Part shown: one piece after another, positions 51,666-59,947 of the stretch
Layout: every line of letters starts with the position of its first letter
How positions within the stretch are numbered: the stretch's first letter is position 1
Assembly (NCBI RefSeq): GCF_012273515.2
Contig: NZ_CP050975.2
Span: 5,890,001 to 5,954,000, forward strand
Direction of reading: 5' to 3'
DNA from: Streptomyces sp. RPA4-2
Lineage (GTDB): Bacteria; Actinomycetota; Actinomycetes; Streptomycetales; Streptomycetaceae
Length of the DNA stretch: 64,000 nucleotides
The notes under the pieces: model-generated
Seen by the model: the letters and a program-made list of their open reading frames with translations, nothing else
Database searches by the model: none
What the model was told of the DNA's origin: nothing
Program-made: the position numbers and the translations under genes

Positions 51666-52844
51666 GTGTCGCTGCCACCCCTGGTCGAGCCGGCTGCCGA
51701 GCTCACCGTAGACGAGGTCCGCAGGTACTCCCGCCACCTGATCATCCCCGATGTGGGCATGGACGGGCAGAAGCGGCTGAAGAACGCCAAGGTGCTGTGT
51801 GTCGGCGCCGGCGGCCTCGGGTCCCCGGCGCTGATGTACCTGGCCGCAGCGGGTGTGGGCACGCTCGGCATCGTGGAGTTCGACGAGGTCGACGAGTCGA
51901 ACCTGCAGCGCCAGATCATCCACAGCCAGGCGGACATCGGCCGTTCCAAGGCCCAGTCGGCGCGCGACTCCGTACTGGGCATCAACCCGTACGTGAAGGT
52001 CGTCCTGCACGAAGAGCGGCTCGAGGCCGAGAACGTGATGGACATCTTCAGCCAGTACGACCTGATCGTCGACGGCACGGACAACTTCGCGACCCGCTAC
52101 CTGGTCAACGACGCGTGCGTGCTCCTCGACAAGCCGTACGTGTGGGGCTCGATCTACCGCTTCGACGGCCAGGCGTCCGTCTTCTGGTCCGAGCACGGCC
52201 CCTGCTACCGCTGCCTCTACCCGGAGCCCCCGCCGCCCGGCATGGTCCCCTCCTGCGCCGAGGGCGGTGTCCTGGGCGTGCTGTGCGCGTCCATCGGCTC
52301 CATCCAGGTCAACGAGGCGATCAAGCTGCTCGCGGGCATCGGGGAGCCCCTGGTCGGCCGCCTGATGATCTACGACGCCCTGGAGATGCAGTACCGCCAG
52401 GTCAAGGTCCGCAAGGACCCGAACTGCGCGGTCTGCGGTGAGAACCCCACCGTCACCGAGCTCATCGACTACGAAGCCTTCTGCGGCGTCGTGTCCGAGG
52501 AGGCCCAGGAGGCGGCGGCCGGCTCCACGATCACTCCCAAGCAGCTCAAGGAGTGGATCGACGACGGCGAGAACATCGAGATCATCGACGTCCGTGAGAT
52601 CAACGAGTACGAGATCGTCTCGATCCCCGGCGCCAAGCTGATCCCGAAGAACGAGTTCCTCATGGGCACCGCCCTGGAGACCCTTCCGCAGGACAAGAAG
52701 ATCGTCCTGCACTGCAAGACGGGTGTCCGCAGCGCCGAGGTCCTCGCCGTCCTGAAGTCCGCGGGCTTCTCGGACGCGGTGCACGTCGGCGGCGGCGTGA
52801 TCGGCTGGGTCAACCAGATCGAGCCGGACAAGCCGGTCTACTGA
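51666..52844 (+). CDS. moeZ: Adenylyltransferase/sulfurtransferase MoeZ
   Basis: 392 residues from GTG 51666. The E1-like adenylation domain has GAGGLGSPALMYLAAAGVG, GTDNFATRYLVND, and zinc pairs CYRC and CAVC. The C-terminal rhodanese domain has active-site HCKTGVRS. It adenylates and thiolates the C-terminal glycine of ubiquitin-like sulfur carriers (MoaD, CysO, ThiS) for molybdopterin, cysteine, thiamine or thiolated natural products. It is equivalent in position to Rv3206c. Convergent hairpins follow the stop. Confidence 0.95.
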   Translation: MSLPPLVEPAAELTVDEVRRYSRHLIIPDVGMDGQKRLKNAKVLCVGAGGLGSPALMYLAAAGVGTLGIVEFDEVDESNLQRQIIHSQADIGRSKAQSARDSVLGINPYVKVVLHEERLEAENVMDIFSQYDLIVDGTDNFATRYLVNDACVLLDKPYVWGSIYRFDGQASVFWSEHGPCYRCLYPEPPPPGMVPSCAEGGVLGVLCASIGSIQVNEAIKLLAGIGEPLVGRLMIYDALEMQYRQVKVRKDPNCAVCGENPTVTELIDYEAFCGVVSEEAQEAAAGSTITPKQLKEWIDDGENIEIIDVREINEYEIVSIPGAKLIPKNEFLMGTALETLPQDKKIVLHCKTGVRSAEVLAVLKSAGFSDAVHVGGGVIGWVNQIEPDKPVY

Positions 52845-52847
52845 GCG

Positions 52848-52935
52848 ACGGGCGAGCCGGTCCGCTGTGCACCGGCTCGTCCCGTACTTCCGGCGGCGGG
52901 GGTCTCGCACACGACAGGTGTGGGGGACCCCCGCC
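52848..52935. terminator. Two hairpins between convergent moeZ and peptidase genes
   Basis: ACGGGCGAGCCGGT (52848-52861) pairs with ACCGGCTCGTCCCGT (52871-52885) with one bulge. GGCGGGGGTC (52895-52904) pairs exactly with GACCCCCGCC (52926-52935). They serve opposite transcripts. Confidence 0.75.
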
Positions 52936-52939
52936 GTCG

Positions 52940-54490
52940 TCATGAACAGACCTTGCCGTCCTTCGGTACCGTCCCGTTCAGCAGATAGCCGTTCACCGTG
53001 GAGTCGACGCACTCGCTGCCACTCCCGTACGCGCCATGGCCCTCGCCCTTCCAGGTGAGCTCCACCCCGACGCCCCCGCCCAGTTCGTCGGCCATCCTGC
53101 GGGCGCCCTCGTACGGCGTCGCGGGGTCCCCGGTGTTGCCCACGACCAGGACGGGCGCGGCTCCCGGGGCGCTGACCTCCGGGGTGTCGTACTGACCGGC
53201 GACCGGCCAGTCGTGGCACCAGCCCGCCGTGTCCCAGCCCATGAAGTCCCCGAAGACGGGCGAGATCTTCTCGAACTCGGGAAGCAGCTTCCTCGTCTCC
53301 TCGGGAGTCGGCCGCTGCTTGTCGTCCAAGCACGATATGAGCCGTTGCGAATGGGTCGTCGTGCCGTAGTGCCCCGCGGAGTCACGGTCGTTGTACCCGT
53401 CGGCCAGTTGCAGCAGTTCCGTCCCGTCGCCGTCCTCGGCGGCCTTGAGCGCGCTGGTCAGGCGCGGCCAGCCCGCCTTGCTGTACAGCGGCAGCACGAT
53501 GCCGGTGAGGGCCAGGGTCTGGGTGAGCTCGCGCCCGCCGGTGGTCGGCAGCGGCTTCGCGTCGATCCGGTCCAGAAGGTCCACGATCTTCCGGGAGCCC
53601 TGCCCGGGTTCCTGGCCGGTGGACTTGAGGTAGTCGTCCAGGGCGCGCTGGAACCCCAGGGTCTGGTTCTTGGCGTGGCCCACCGTGTCGGCGCTCGGGT
53701 CGACGACGGCGTCCAGTACCAGCCGCCCCACGTTCTTGGGGAACAAGTGGGCGTACACACCGCCGAGTTCGGTGCCGTAGGAGATGCCGAAGTAGTGCAT
53801 CCTGCTGTCGCCGAGGACCTGGCGCATCAGGTCCATGTCGCGGGCGGTGTCGGTCGTCGAGACGTGCGACATCAGCTTTCCGGCGGCCTTCTCGCAGCCC
53901 TTGCCGAAGTCCGTGGCGTCCTTGAAGTAGGCGCTTTCCTCGGCGGCGTCGTCCGGGGTGGCGTCCACCGACTCGGCGGCCTGGATCGCCTTGTCACCGC
54001 GGCAGCGCACACCCTCGCTGGCGGCCACACCGCGCGGGTCCCAGCTCACCAGGTCGTAGCGCTCGTGGAGCGGGCCGACGAGGCTCTCGTAGTTGGGCAT
54101 CGTGGAGATGCCCGAACCGCCGGGGCCACCGAAGTTGAACAGGAGTGAGCCGAGGTGCTTGCCCTGGCCGCCGGTCGCCTTCGAACGGATCAGGGCGAGG
54201 CCGATCGTCTCGCCGCCCGGCTTCGCGTAGTCGAGCGGCACCTTGAGCGTCGCGCACTGCCAGCTGCCGCCCTGGGCGGCGGAGCCCGAAGTGCCCTTGC
54301 AGCGGCCCCAGTCGGGCTTCTGCGAGGTGAGCGAGGCCGGCAGTGCCGAAGCCGCGCCTGACGACGGTGTGGTGGTCGACGGGGGGTCGCTGTTCTTCCC
54401 CTCGTCCTTGCCGTTCCCGGACGAGCCGCCGCAGCCGGCCACCAGCAAAGCGGCCGCCACCAAGGCCGTCCACCGTGCGAAACGCGTCAT
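52940..54490 (-). CDS. Secreted S33 tripeptidyl-aminopeptidase-like lipoprotein (copy 1)
   Basis: 516 residues. Lipobox LVAGC gives Cys20. An alpha/beta-hydrolase peptidase of the streptomycete Slp/Tap kind: FNFGGPGGSG (oxyanion), YFGISYGTELGG (serine), VGNTGDPATPYEGA (acid) and GEGHGAYGSG (histidine), with the C-terminal TAP-like domain ending YLLNGTVPKDGKVC. It trims tripeptides or propeptides outside the cell. It is 40% or more similar by eye to the next gene and shares with it a 73-base identical stretch. Confidence 0.92.
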   Translation of the reverse strand: MTRFARWTALVAAALLVAGCGGSSGNGKDEGKNSDPPSTTTPSSGAASALPASLTSQKPDWGRCKGTSGSAAQGGSWQCATLKVPLDYAKPGGETIGLALIRSKATGGQGKHLGSLLFNFGGPGGSGISTMPNYESLVGPLHERYDLVSWDPRGVAASEGVRCRGDKAIQAAESVDATPDDAAEESAYFKDATDFGKGCEKAAGKLMSHVSTTDTARDMDLMRQVLGDSRMHYFGISYGTELGGVYAHLFPKNVGRLVLDAVVDPSADTVGHAKNQTLGFQRALDDYLKSTGQEPGQGSRKIVDLLDRIDAKPLPTTGGRELTQTLALTGIVLPLYSKAGWPRLTSALKAAEDGDGTELLQLADGYNDRDSAGHYGTTTHSQRLISCLDDKQRPTPEETRKLLPEFEKISPVFGDFMGWDTAGWCHDWPVAGQYDTPEVSAPGAAPVLVVGNTGDPATPYEGARRMADELGGGVGVELTWKGEGHGAYGSGSECVDSTVNGYLLNGTVPKDGKVCS

Positions 54491-54606
54491 GAGCTTCCCC
54501 CCTCACCCGTGGTCCGCCGGATGCCGCGGATCACCTGCACGCCATACTAGGCGTCCGCGGCGAGCAGCCTCGGGCACCTGTGGATAACTGTTTGACCTGC
54601 ACTTTT

Positions 54607-56151
54607 CTAGGTGCAGACGGTTCCGGCGTGGGGCACGGTTCCGTTCAGCAGATAGCCGTCCACCGCGTTGTGCACGCACTTGTTCCCGCTGTCGTACGCG
54701 CCGTGCCCCTGGCCCTTGTAGGTCAGCTCGACGCCGACACCCTTGCCCAACGCCTCCACCATCTTCTTCGCACCCTCGTACGGCGTGGCCGGGTCACCGG
54801 TGTTGCCGACCACGAGGATCGGCGCCGCGCCGGCCGCGCTGACGTCCGGGTGGTCGGCGGCCCCCGGGACGGCCCAGTCGGTGCAACTGAGCATGCCCCA
54901 GGCCAGATAGTCGCCGAACAGGGGCGACGCGGCCCGGAACTCCGGAAGTCTCGCCTCGACGTCGGCGACGGTGTAGCGCGGCTTCTCGTCCGCGCAGTTG
55001 ATGGACACGTTCGCCGCGGTGAGATTGCTGTACTGGCCGTCCTCGCTGCGCCCGTTCATCGAGTCCGACAGCACCATCAGTTCCTTGCCGTCACCGCTGT
55101 ACGCCTGGTCGAGACCCTCCGTCAGGTACTCCCAGAAGTCCTTGGAGTACAGGGCCTGCGCGATGCCGTTGGTCGCGGCGGTCTGGGTCAGCTCACGCGG
55201 GAAGACACCGGGGATCGGCTTGCTCTCCAGGCCGGTGAGGAACTTGGCGATGCGGTCCTTGACGTCCTGCGGAGTGTCGCCGATCGGACAGGGATCCGCC
55301 TTCGAGGTGCAGTCCTCGGCGAAGTTGTCGAGCGCGAGCTGGAAACCCCTGGCCTGGCCCAGTGCGCCCTGCTCCGGGTCCTGTGTCGGGTCGACCACCC
55401 CGTCGAACACGGCGCGACCCACGTTCTTGGGGAACAAGTGGGCGTACACACCGCCGAGTTCGGTGCCGTAGGAGATGCCGAAGTAGTGCAGCTTGTCGTC
55501 GCCGAGGACCTGCCGCATGAGATCCATGTCGCGGGCCGCGTCGGTGGTGCGCACGTGCGGGATGGTCCGGCCCGAGTTCTTCTCGCAGGCCGCGTTGAAC
55601 GACTTGGTGTTGTCCACGAGCGACTTCCGCTGGGCGTCGTCGTCGGGGATGGCGTCCTGCTGGAAGTACGCGTCGAGCTGGCTGTCGTCCTCGCACTTCA
55701 CCCCGTCGCTGCGGCCGACCCCACGCGGATCGAAACTCACCAGGTCGTAACGGGTGCGCAGCTTCGCGTAGTCCCCGCCGAAGGCAGGCAGCGTGGTGAC
55801 GCCCGAGCCGCCGGGGCCGCCGAAGTTGAAGACGAGGGAGCCGATGCGTCTGCCCGGGTCGCCGCTCGCCCGCGCCCGGATCAGCGCGATGTCGATCGTG
55901 TCGCCCTTGGGGGCGGACCAGTCGAGGGGAGCCTTCATGGTGGCGCACTGCCACTGCGCACCGCCCGGCAGCGGAGAGGGGGCGCTGCCGCCACCCTCGG
56001 ACTCGGAGGGGGCCGGGCAGTCCTTCCAGCTCAGCTTCTGGGCCGTCAGGTCCCCGTCCTTCGGTCCGTCGCTACAGCCCGCCAGCACACAGGACAGCAG
56101 GACGGCGGTCACGGTGAGGGCAGCGGCGCGCGACTGGGACGGGTTCGGCAT
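54607..56151 (-). CDS. Secreted S33 tripeptidyl-aminopeptidase-like lipoprotein (copy 2)
   Basis: 514 residues from ATG 56151 (CAGGA eight bases upstream; ATG 56160 is an alternative). Lipobox LAGC gives Cys26. It has the same catalytic set as copy 1: FGGPGGSG, YFGISYGTELGG, VGNTGDPATPYEGA, GQGHGAYDSG. Different linkers and extra cysteines (DCTSKADPC) distinguish it. It is a tandem paralogue on the same strand with 116 bases between the genes, so each probably has its own promoter. Confidence 0.92.
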   Translation of the reverse strand: MPNPSQSRAAALTVTAVLLSCVLAGCSDGPKDGDLTAQKLSWKDCPAPSESEGGGSAPSPLPGGAQWQCATMKAPLDWSAPKGDTIDIALIRARASGDPGRRIGSLVFNFGGPGGSGVTTLPAFGGDYAKLRTRYDLVSFDPRGVGRSDGVKCEDDSQLDAYFQQDAIPDDDAQRKSLVDNTKSFNAACEKNSGRTIPHVRTTDAARDMDLMRQVLGDDKLHYFGISYGTELGGVYAHLFPKNVGRAVFDGVVDPTQDPEQGALGQARGFQLALDNFAEDCTSKADPCPIGDTPQDVKDRIAKFLTGLESKPIPGVFPRELTQTAATNGIAQALYSKDFWEYLTEGLDQAYSGDGKELMVLSDSMNGRSEDGQYSNLTAANVSINCADEKPRYTVADVEARLPEFRAASPLFGDYLAWGMLSCTDWAVPGAADHPDVSAAGAAPILVVGNTGDPATPYEGAKKMVEALGKGVGVELTYKGQGHGAYDSGNKCVHNAVDGYLLNGTVPHAGTVCT

Positions 56152-56265
56152 GTCTCCCATCCTGCGGTCGCGCCGGGCGGCGCGCTCGGGACGCGGGCCG
56201 TGCGGGTGAGGGCCCGGCGGGCCGTGTCCGCGGGCCGCGGTGCGGCGCGCCGCACCGGTCACCGG

Positions 56266-56304
56266 CAGGATCGCGATCCTCGACGCGAGCCCCGCGATCC
56301 TGCC
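56266..56304. repeat. Dispersed duplicate of part of the LPG-synthase-like gene; also a hairpin
   Basis: The 34 bases 56266-56299 match 58695-58728 in the downstream-numbered membrane gene with one difference. On the minus strand both encode IAGLAS(S/R)IAIL. The copy here also ends with a perfect inverted repeat GGCAGGATCGCG / CGCGATCCTGCC (from 56264 to 56304), which could terminate the membrane-protein transcript. Confidence 0.75.
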
Positions 56305-56330
56305 GTGGCGCGGCGCGGCGTGCCGGCTCC

Positions 56331-59147
56331 CTACAGGGCGCCCTTGCGCGTGAGGTGGTTGAAGAACAGCCACCCCGGCAGCACCGGCAGCCACAGCGTC
56401 AGCAGCCGGTACAGCAGCACCGCGGGAGCGGCGACCTCCTTGGGGAGGCCGACGGCGATCAGACCGACCGTGAGCGTCGCCTCGACCGCGCCGACACCGC
56501 CGGGGGTCGGCGCCGCGGAGCCGAGCGCGTTGCCGGCGAGGAAGACGACGGCCACGCTGGCGAGGCTGAGCGTGGTGGTCTCCTCGTGGCCGAAGGCACG
56601 GATCGACGCGTCCAGGCACATCACGAAGCAGGCGGTCAGCAACAGCATCCCGCCGATACCGGTGATCAGCTTCTGCGGACGCTGCAGCACGTCCAGCATC
56701 CGCGGCACGACCCCGGCGAACAGTGACCTGACGCGGGTGACGATGAACTTCCGCAGGAACGGCACCGACGTCACGACGAGGACCAGCACCGCGACCGTCA
56801 GCAGGCCGGCGATGACCGTACGGGAGGGCGACAGGGACGGAGTCTTCTCCGTGCCGGTCAGATAGCCGAAGGACAGCAGCATCAGGATGTGACAGCCCAG
56901 CCCGAACAGCTGCGACGCGCCGACGCTCGCCACCGCGAGCCCCGGCCGCACCCCGGCACGCTGCAGGAAGCGCGTGTTGAGCGCGACACCGCCGACCGCC
57001 GCCGGCGCCACGATCTTCACGAACGAGCCGGCGACCTGCGCGGCCACGGTCCGCAGGAACGGCACCCGTTCGGGCACGAAGCCGAGCAGGCTCATCGCCG
57101 CCGCGAAGTAGCTCAGCGCCGAGAACAGCACGGCCGCCGCGACCCAGCCCCACTCGGCGCTCTCGAAGAGGGTCGCGAACTCGATGTGGGTGAGCTGCGT
57201 CAGCAGGAAGTACCCGCCGATGGCACCGGCGATGAAACTGATCAGCGTGCGCGGCTTGATCCGCTCCAGGCGGGCCGGCTCGACCGGCGCCTGCGGTCTG
57301 ATCCGCAGCACTTGGTGGCGGATCTGGGTGAGCAGATCCTCCTCGCGTGCCTCGTCCAGCGCTTCGTCCAGCGCTCGTTTCTCGGCCCGCTGCTCCGCCC
57401 GTACGGCCTTCTTGCCGGGCTTCTCCGCCACGGTCTCGGCGTGCTGGGCCTGCTCCGCGCGCGCGAGCTTGTCCTGCCGTGAGGCCTCCAGGACCGCGTC
57501 GCGCTCGCGCTGGGCACGCTCCCGGGCCAGTTTGCGCAGCGTCGCGCGCGTGGATCGGGACAGTGCGATGGGCTGCAGCAGGGGCAGACAGTCGGCGACG
57601 GCGTCCGGACCCAGGACACCGACCGCGGACGCCACCGTGCGCTCGGCGCCGACGCGCAGCCCCAGGGTGGTCAGCAGCTGGGCGATGTCCATGCGCAGCA
57701 GCAGATCACCGGCCGCGATCTCGCCGCCGCGCAGATCGGTGAGGATCACCGTGCCGGAACGATCCACCAAAATCGCGTCACCCGCGAGCCTGCGATGCGC
57801 GATGCGCCGTGACTGCAGCGCTTGCACCTGATGCCAGGTGTCACGCAGCAGGCCGTCGGTGATGAGCTCCCCGGGCAGCGAGTCCAGGGTCCGTCCGCCG
57901 GTGTGCTCGTAGACGAGCATCACGGCGTCCGGGCCGAGCTCGGAGGTCGCGATCAGCTTCGGCGCGTTGGCGCCGGCCGCGATGGCCGCGTACGCGAGGA
58001 GCGCCTCCTGCTCCAGGGCCTGCCGCAGCGACTGGAGGCTGCGACGGGTGGCGAGCCCGCGCAGGGTCAGATTGCGCCAGACCCGGTAGAAGAAGCCCTG
58101 CGCCTGCTGCTCCCGGTCGACCACCGTGACGTCCAGCGGCGGCCCGTCCTCCAGGGTGACGAAGTAACGCCGGCCTCGGTCGCCGTTGTCGGACGTGTCC
58201 GGGGTCTCCTCGCGGGCCGCGCTGACGGGATGGAAACCGACGTGCCGCAGCCCCGCCATCAGCGTGCGGCCGGTCGGCCGGACGTTCGGCGACCCGACCG
58301 CGTACAGCGTCCCGTAGGCGATGGTCCAGCCGATCAGTACCGTCAGGATGATCGAGAACGGTGTCGTGTAGCCGGTGACCAGCATGGAGAAGGCGTCCAG
58401 CAGCAGCACCACCCACAGCACCGCGCGCCAGCGGGGTCTGCGGGACATGCCGACGGCCGTCATGTACGCGATGACCGGCGCCAGATAGCCGTGCACCGGG
58501 TCGGTGAGGGCGTGGATGTCACCCGGCGAGGGCTGGGTGAGGGCCTCCTGGATGGAGCCCGGAGCGGCCTTCGCGACCCACAGGTCGGTGGCGAGGGTCA
58601 CTCCGTGCGCGAGGACCGCGGCGAGCACGCCGTCGGCGATGCGCAGCCCGTCCCGCTTGATCAGGCGCTCGATCGCGAAGGCGACCGGCACCAGCAGGAT
58701 CGCGATGCTCGACGCGAGCCCCGCGATCTTGATCAGCAGATCGGGTGCCTGGCCGGTGCCCTTGTTGATGTCCTGTTCGAGCCCAGAGGTCGTCCCGTGC
58801 GCGAACGCCGCGATGGCGAGCAGCACGACGATCGCGAGGAAGCCGACCAGCAGCCGCATCAGGTCCGACGGACGGTGCACGCGCGCGGGCAGCAGCGGTT
58901 CGTCGCCCTCGACCTCGTCGTTGTGGACCTCGTCACCGCAGTCGTCGGCGCCCGTCGTCCGCCGATTCCCGGTGCCGTGCGCCTCAGGGGAGGGCTTCTG
59001 GTCCGCCTTCGAGGGGGAATCGGTCTTCGAGCCGGGCTCGCCGTCCGTCGTGCCAGAGCTCTCGTCGGCGGCTCCGGCGGCTTCCGGGCGCGACGAAGCG
59101 GCGGAGGTGCTCTCCGCGCCTTCGGGGTGCACGCCCTGCTGCCTCAT
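56331..59147 (-). CDS. Lysylphosphatidylglycerol-synthase-like flippase with degenerate kinase domain
   Basis: 938 residues from ATG 59147. In order: acidic disordered tail; about six membrane helices (MRLLVGFLAIVVLLAIAAFA to IILTVLIGWTIAYGTLYAVG); a protein-kinase-like domain (VYEHTGGRTLDSLPG, IAHRRLAGDAILVDRSGTVI, LTDLRGGEIA) in which HRD and DFG motifs are altered; a charged coiled coil (KLARAEQAQHAETVAEK); and a C-terminal LPG-synthase TM domain (AAPTPGGVGAVEATLTVGLI). The soluble lysyl-transferase domain of MprF is absent. It probably moves lipids or lipid-linked sugars; the kinase part may bind a regulator or lipid. Confidence 0.87.
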   Translation of the reverse strand: MRQQGVHPEGAESTSAASSRPEAAGAADESSGTTDGEPGSKTDSPSKADQKPSPEAHGTGNRRTTGADDCGDEVHNDEVEGDEPLLPARVHRPSDLMRLLVGFLAIVVLLAIAAFAHGTTSGLEQDINKGTGQAPDLLIKIAGLASSIAILLVPVAFAIERLIKRDGLRIADGVLAAVLAHGVTLATDLWVAKAAPGSIQEALTQPSPGDIHALTDPVHGYLAPVIAYMTAVGMSRRPRWRAVLWVVLLLDAFSMLVTGYTTPFSIILTVLIGWTIAYGTLYAVGSPNVRPTGRTLMAGLRHVGFHPVSAAREETPDTSDNGDRGRRYFVTLEDGPPLDVTVVDREQQAQGFFYRVWRNLTLRGLATRRSLQSLRQALEQEALLAYAAIAAGANAPKLIATSELGPDAVMLVYEHTGGRTLDSLPGELITDGLLRDTWHQVQALQSRRIAHRRLAGDAILVDRSGTVILTDLRGGEIAAGDLLLRMDIAQLLTTLGLRVGAERTVASAVGVLGPDAVADCLPLLQPIALSRSTRATLRKLARERAQRERDAVLEASRQDKLARAEQAQHAETVAEKPGKKAVRAEQRAEKRALDEALDEAREEDLLTQIRHQVLRIRPQAPVEPARLERIKPRTLISFIAGAIGGYFLLTQLTHIEFATLFESAEWGWVAAAVLFSALSYFAAAMSLLGFVPERVPFLRTVAAQVAGSFVKIVAPAAVGGVALNTRFLQRAGVRPGLAVASVGASQLFGLGCHILMLLSFGYLTGTEKTPSLSPSRTVIAGLLTVAVLVLVVTSVPFLRKFIVTRVRSLFAGVVPRMLDVLQRPQKLITGIGGMLLLTACFVMCLDASIRAFGHEETTTLSLASVAVVFLAGNALGSAAPTPGGVGAVEATLTVGLIAVGLPKEVAAPAVLLYRLLTLWLPVLPGWLFFNHLTRKGAL

Positions 59148-59333
59148 GGTCTCTTCTTGATCTCGTATCACCAGTCACCGCCCGCACGATGGTGGCATGC
59201 CCCACCGACACACGGGGGCATCAGGGTGCAAATGCGGGGGCGCACAGTCTGCCCGAAGTGCGTCTTCGGGGCGAGGGACACCCACAGTCGCCGTCGCGTC
59301 ACACTGTCGGTGGCGTGGGGCAGGATGGGGCGG

Positions 59334-59699
59334 ATGAGCGAGGAGAGCCTTCCGGCGGACGAGCTGCCGGAGTACGCGGAGCGGGTCCTTGAGGTCGCCG
59401 ACCTCATTCCCCCCGGACGCGTCATGACGTACGGGGATGTCGCCGAGTGGCTGGAGGAGGGCGGCCCGCGCCAGGTGGGACGCGTGATGGCCCTCTACGG
59501 AGGAGCGGCCCCGTGGTGGCGGGTGGTCCGCGCGGACGGAGTCCTTCTGCCGGGCCACGAACTCGAGGCGCTGGACCGCTACCGCGAGGAGGGCACGCCG
59601 CTGAAGGAGGCGAGCAGGGCTTCCATGGGACATCTGCCGCGCGTCGACATGAGGCGAGCACGATGGGACGGCGACGAACGCGCGCAGGATCACACCTGA
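59334..59699 (+). CDS. Alkyltransferase-like (ATL) DNA-binding protein, MGMT family
   Basis: 121 residues from ATG 59334. PPGRVMTYGDVAEWL and GPRQVGRVMALYG are the DNA-binding part of O6-alkylguanine transferases. The active-site PCHR motif is replaced by APWWRVV, so no methyl transfer is possible. ATL proteins flip out alkylated guanine and pass the lesion to nucleotide excision repair. A corresponding gene (Rv3204) stands near adnAB in M. tuberculosis, giving a repair cluster with the helicase-nucleases that follow. Confidence 0.9.
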   Translation: MSEESLPADELPEYAERVLEVADLIPPGRVMTYGDVAEWLEEGGPRQVGRVMALYGGAAPWWRVVRADGVLLPGHELEALDRYREEGTPLKEASRASMGHLPRVDMRRARWDGDERAQDHT

Positions 59700-59947
59700 C
59701 AGCTTCCGCCATCGGACGGGCGGACGGGACGTCTGTGGCCCGTACGGGGGAAACGAGGCACGTCCGTGACATGCCGTACGTTCGACGAGCGGGGAACGCA
59801 CCGGGTGTGAGGGAAGAACGGGAAGCCGTCCGTCCACGATGTCCACCGGCGTACCGTCGACGGCGCGCATCCCCCTCACCCCGCGGCCACCACCCTCGGC
59901 CCGCGGCGCTCCGCACACCAGCACAACCTCCAGGACCGGCGAACCAC

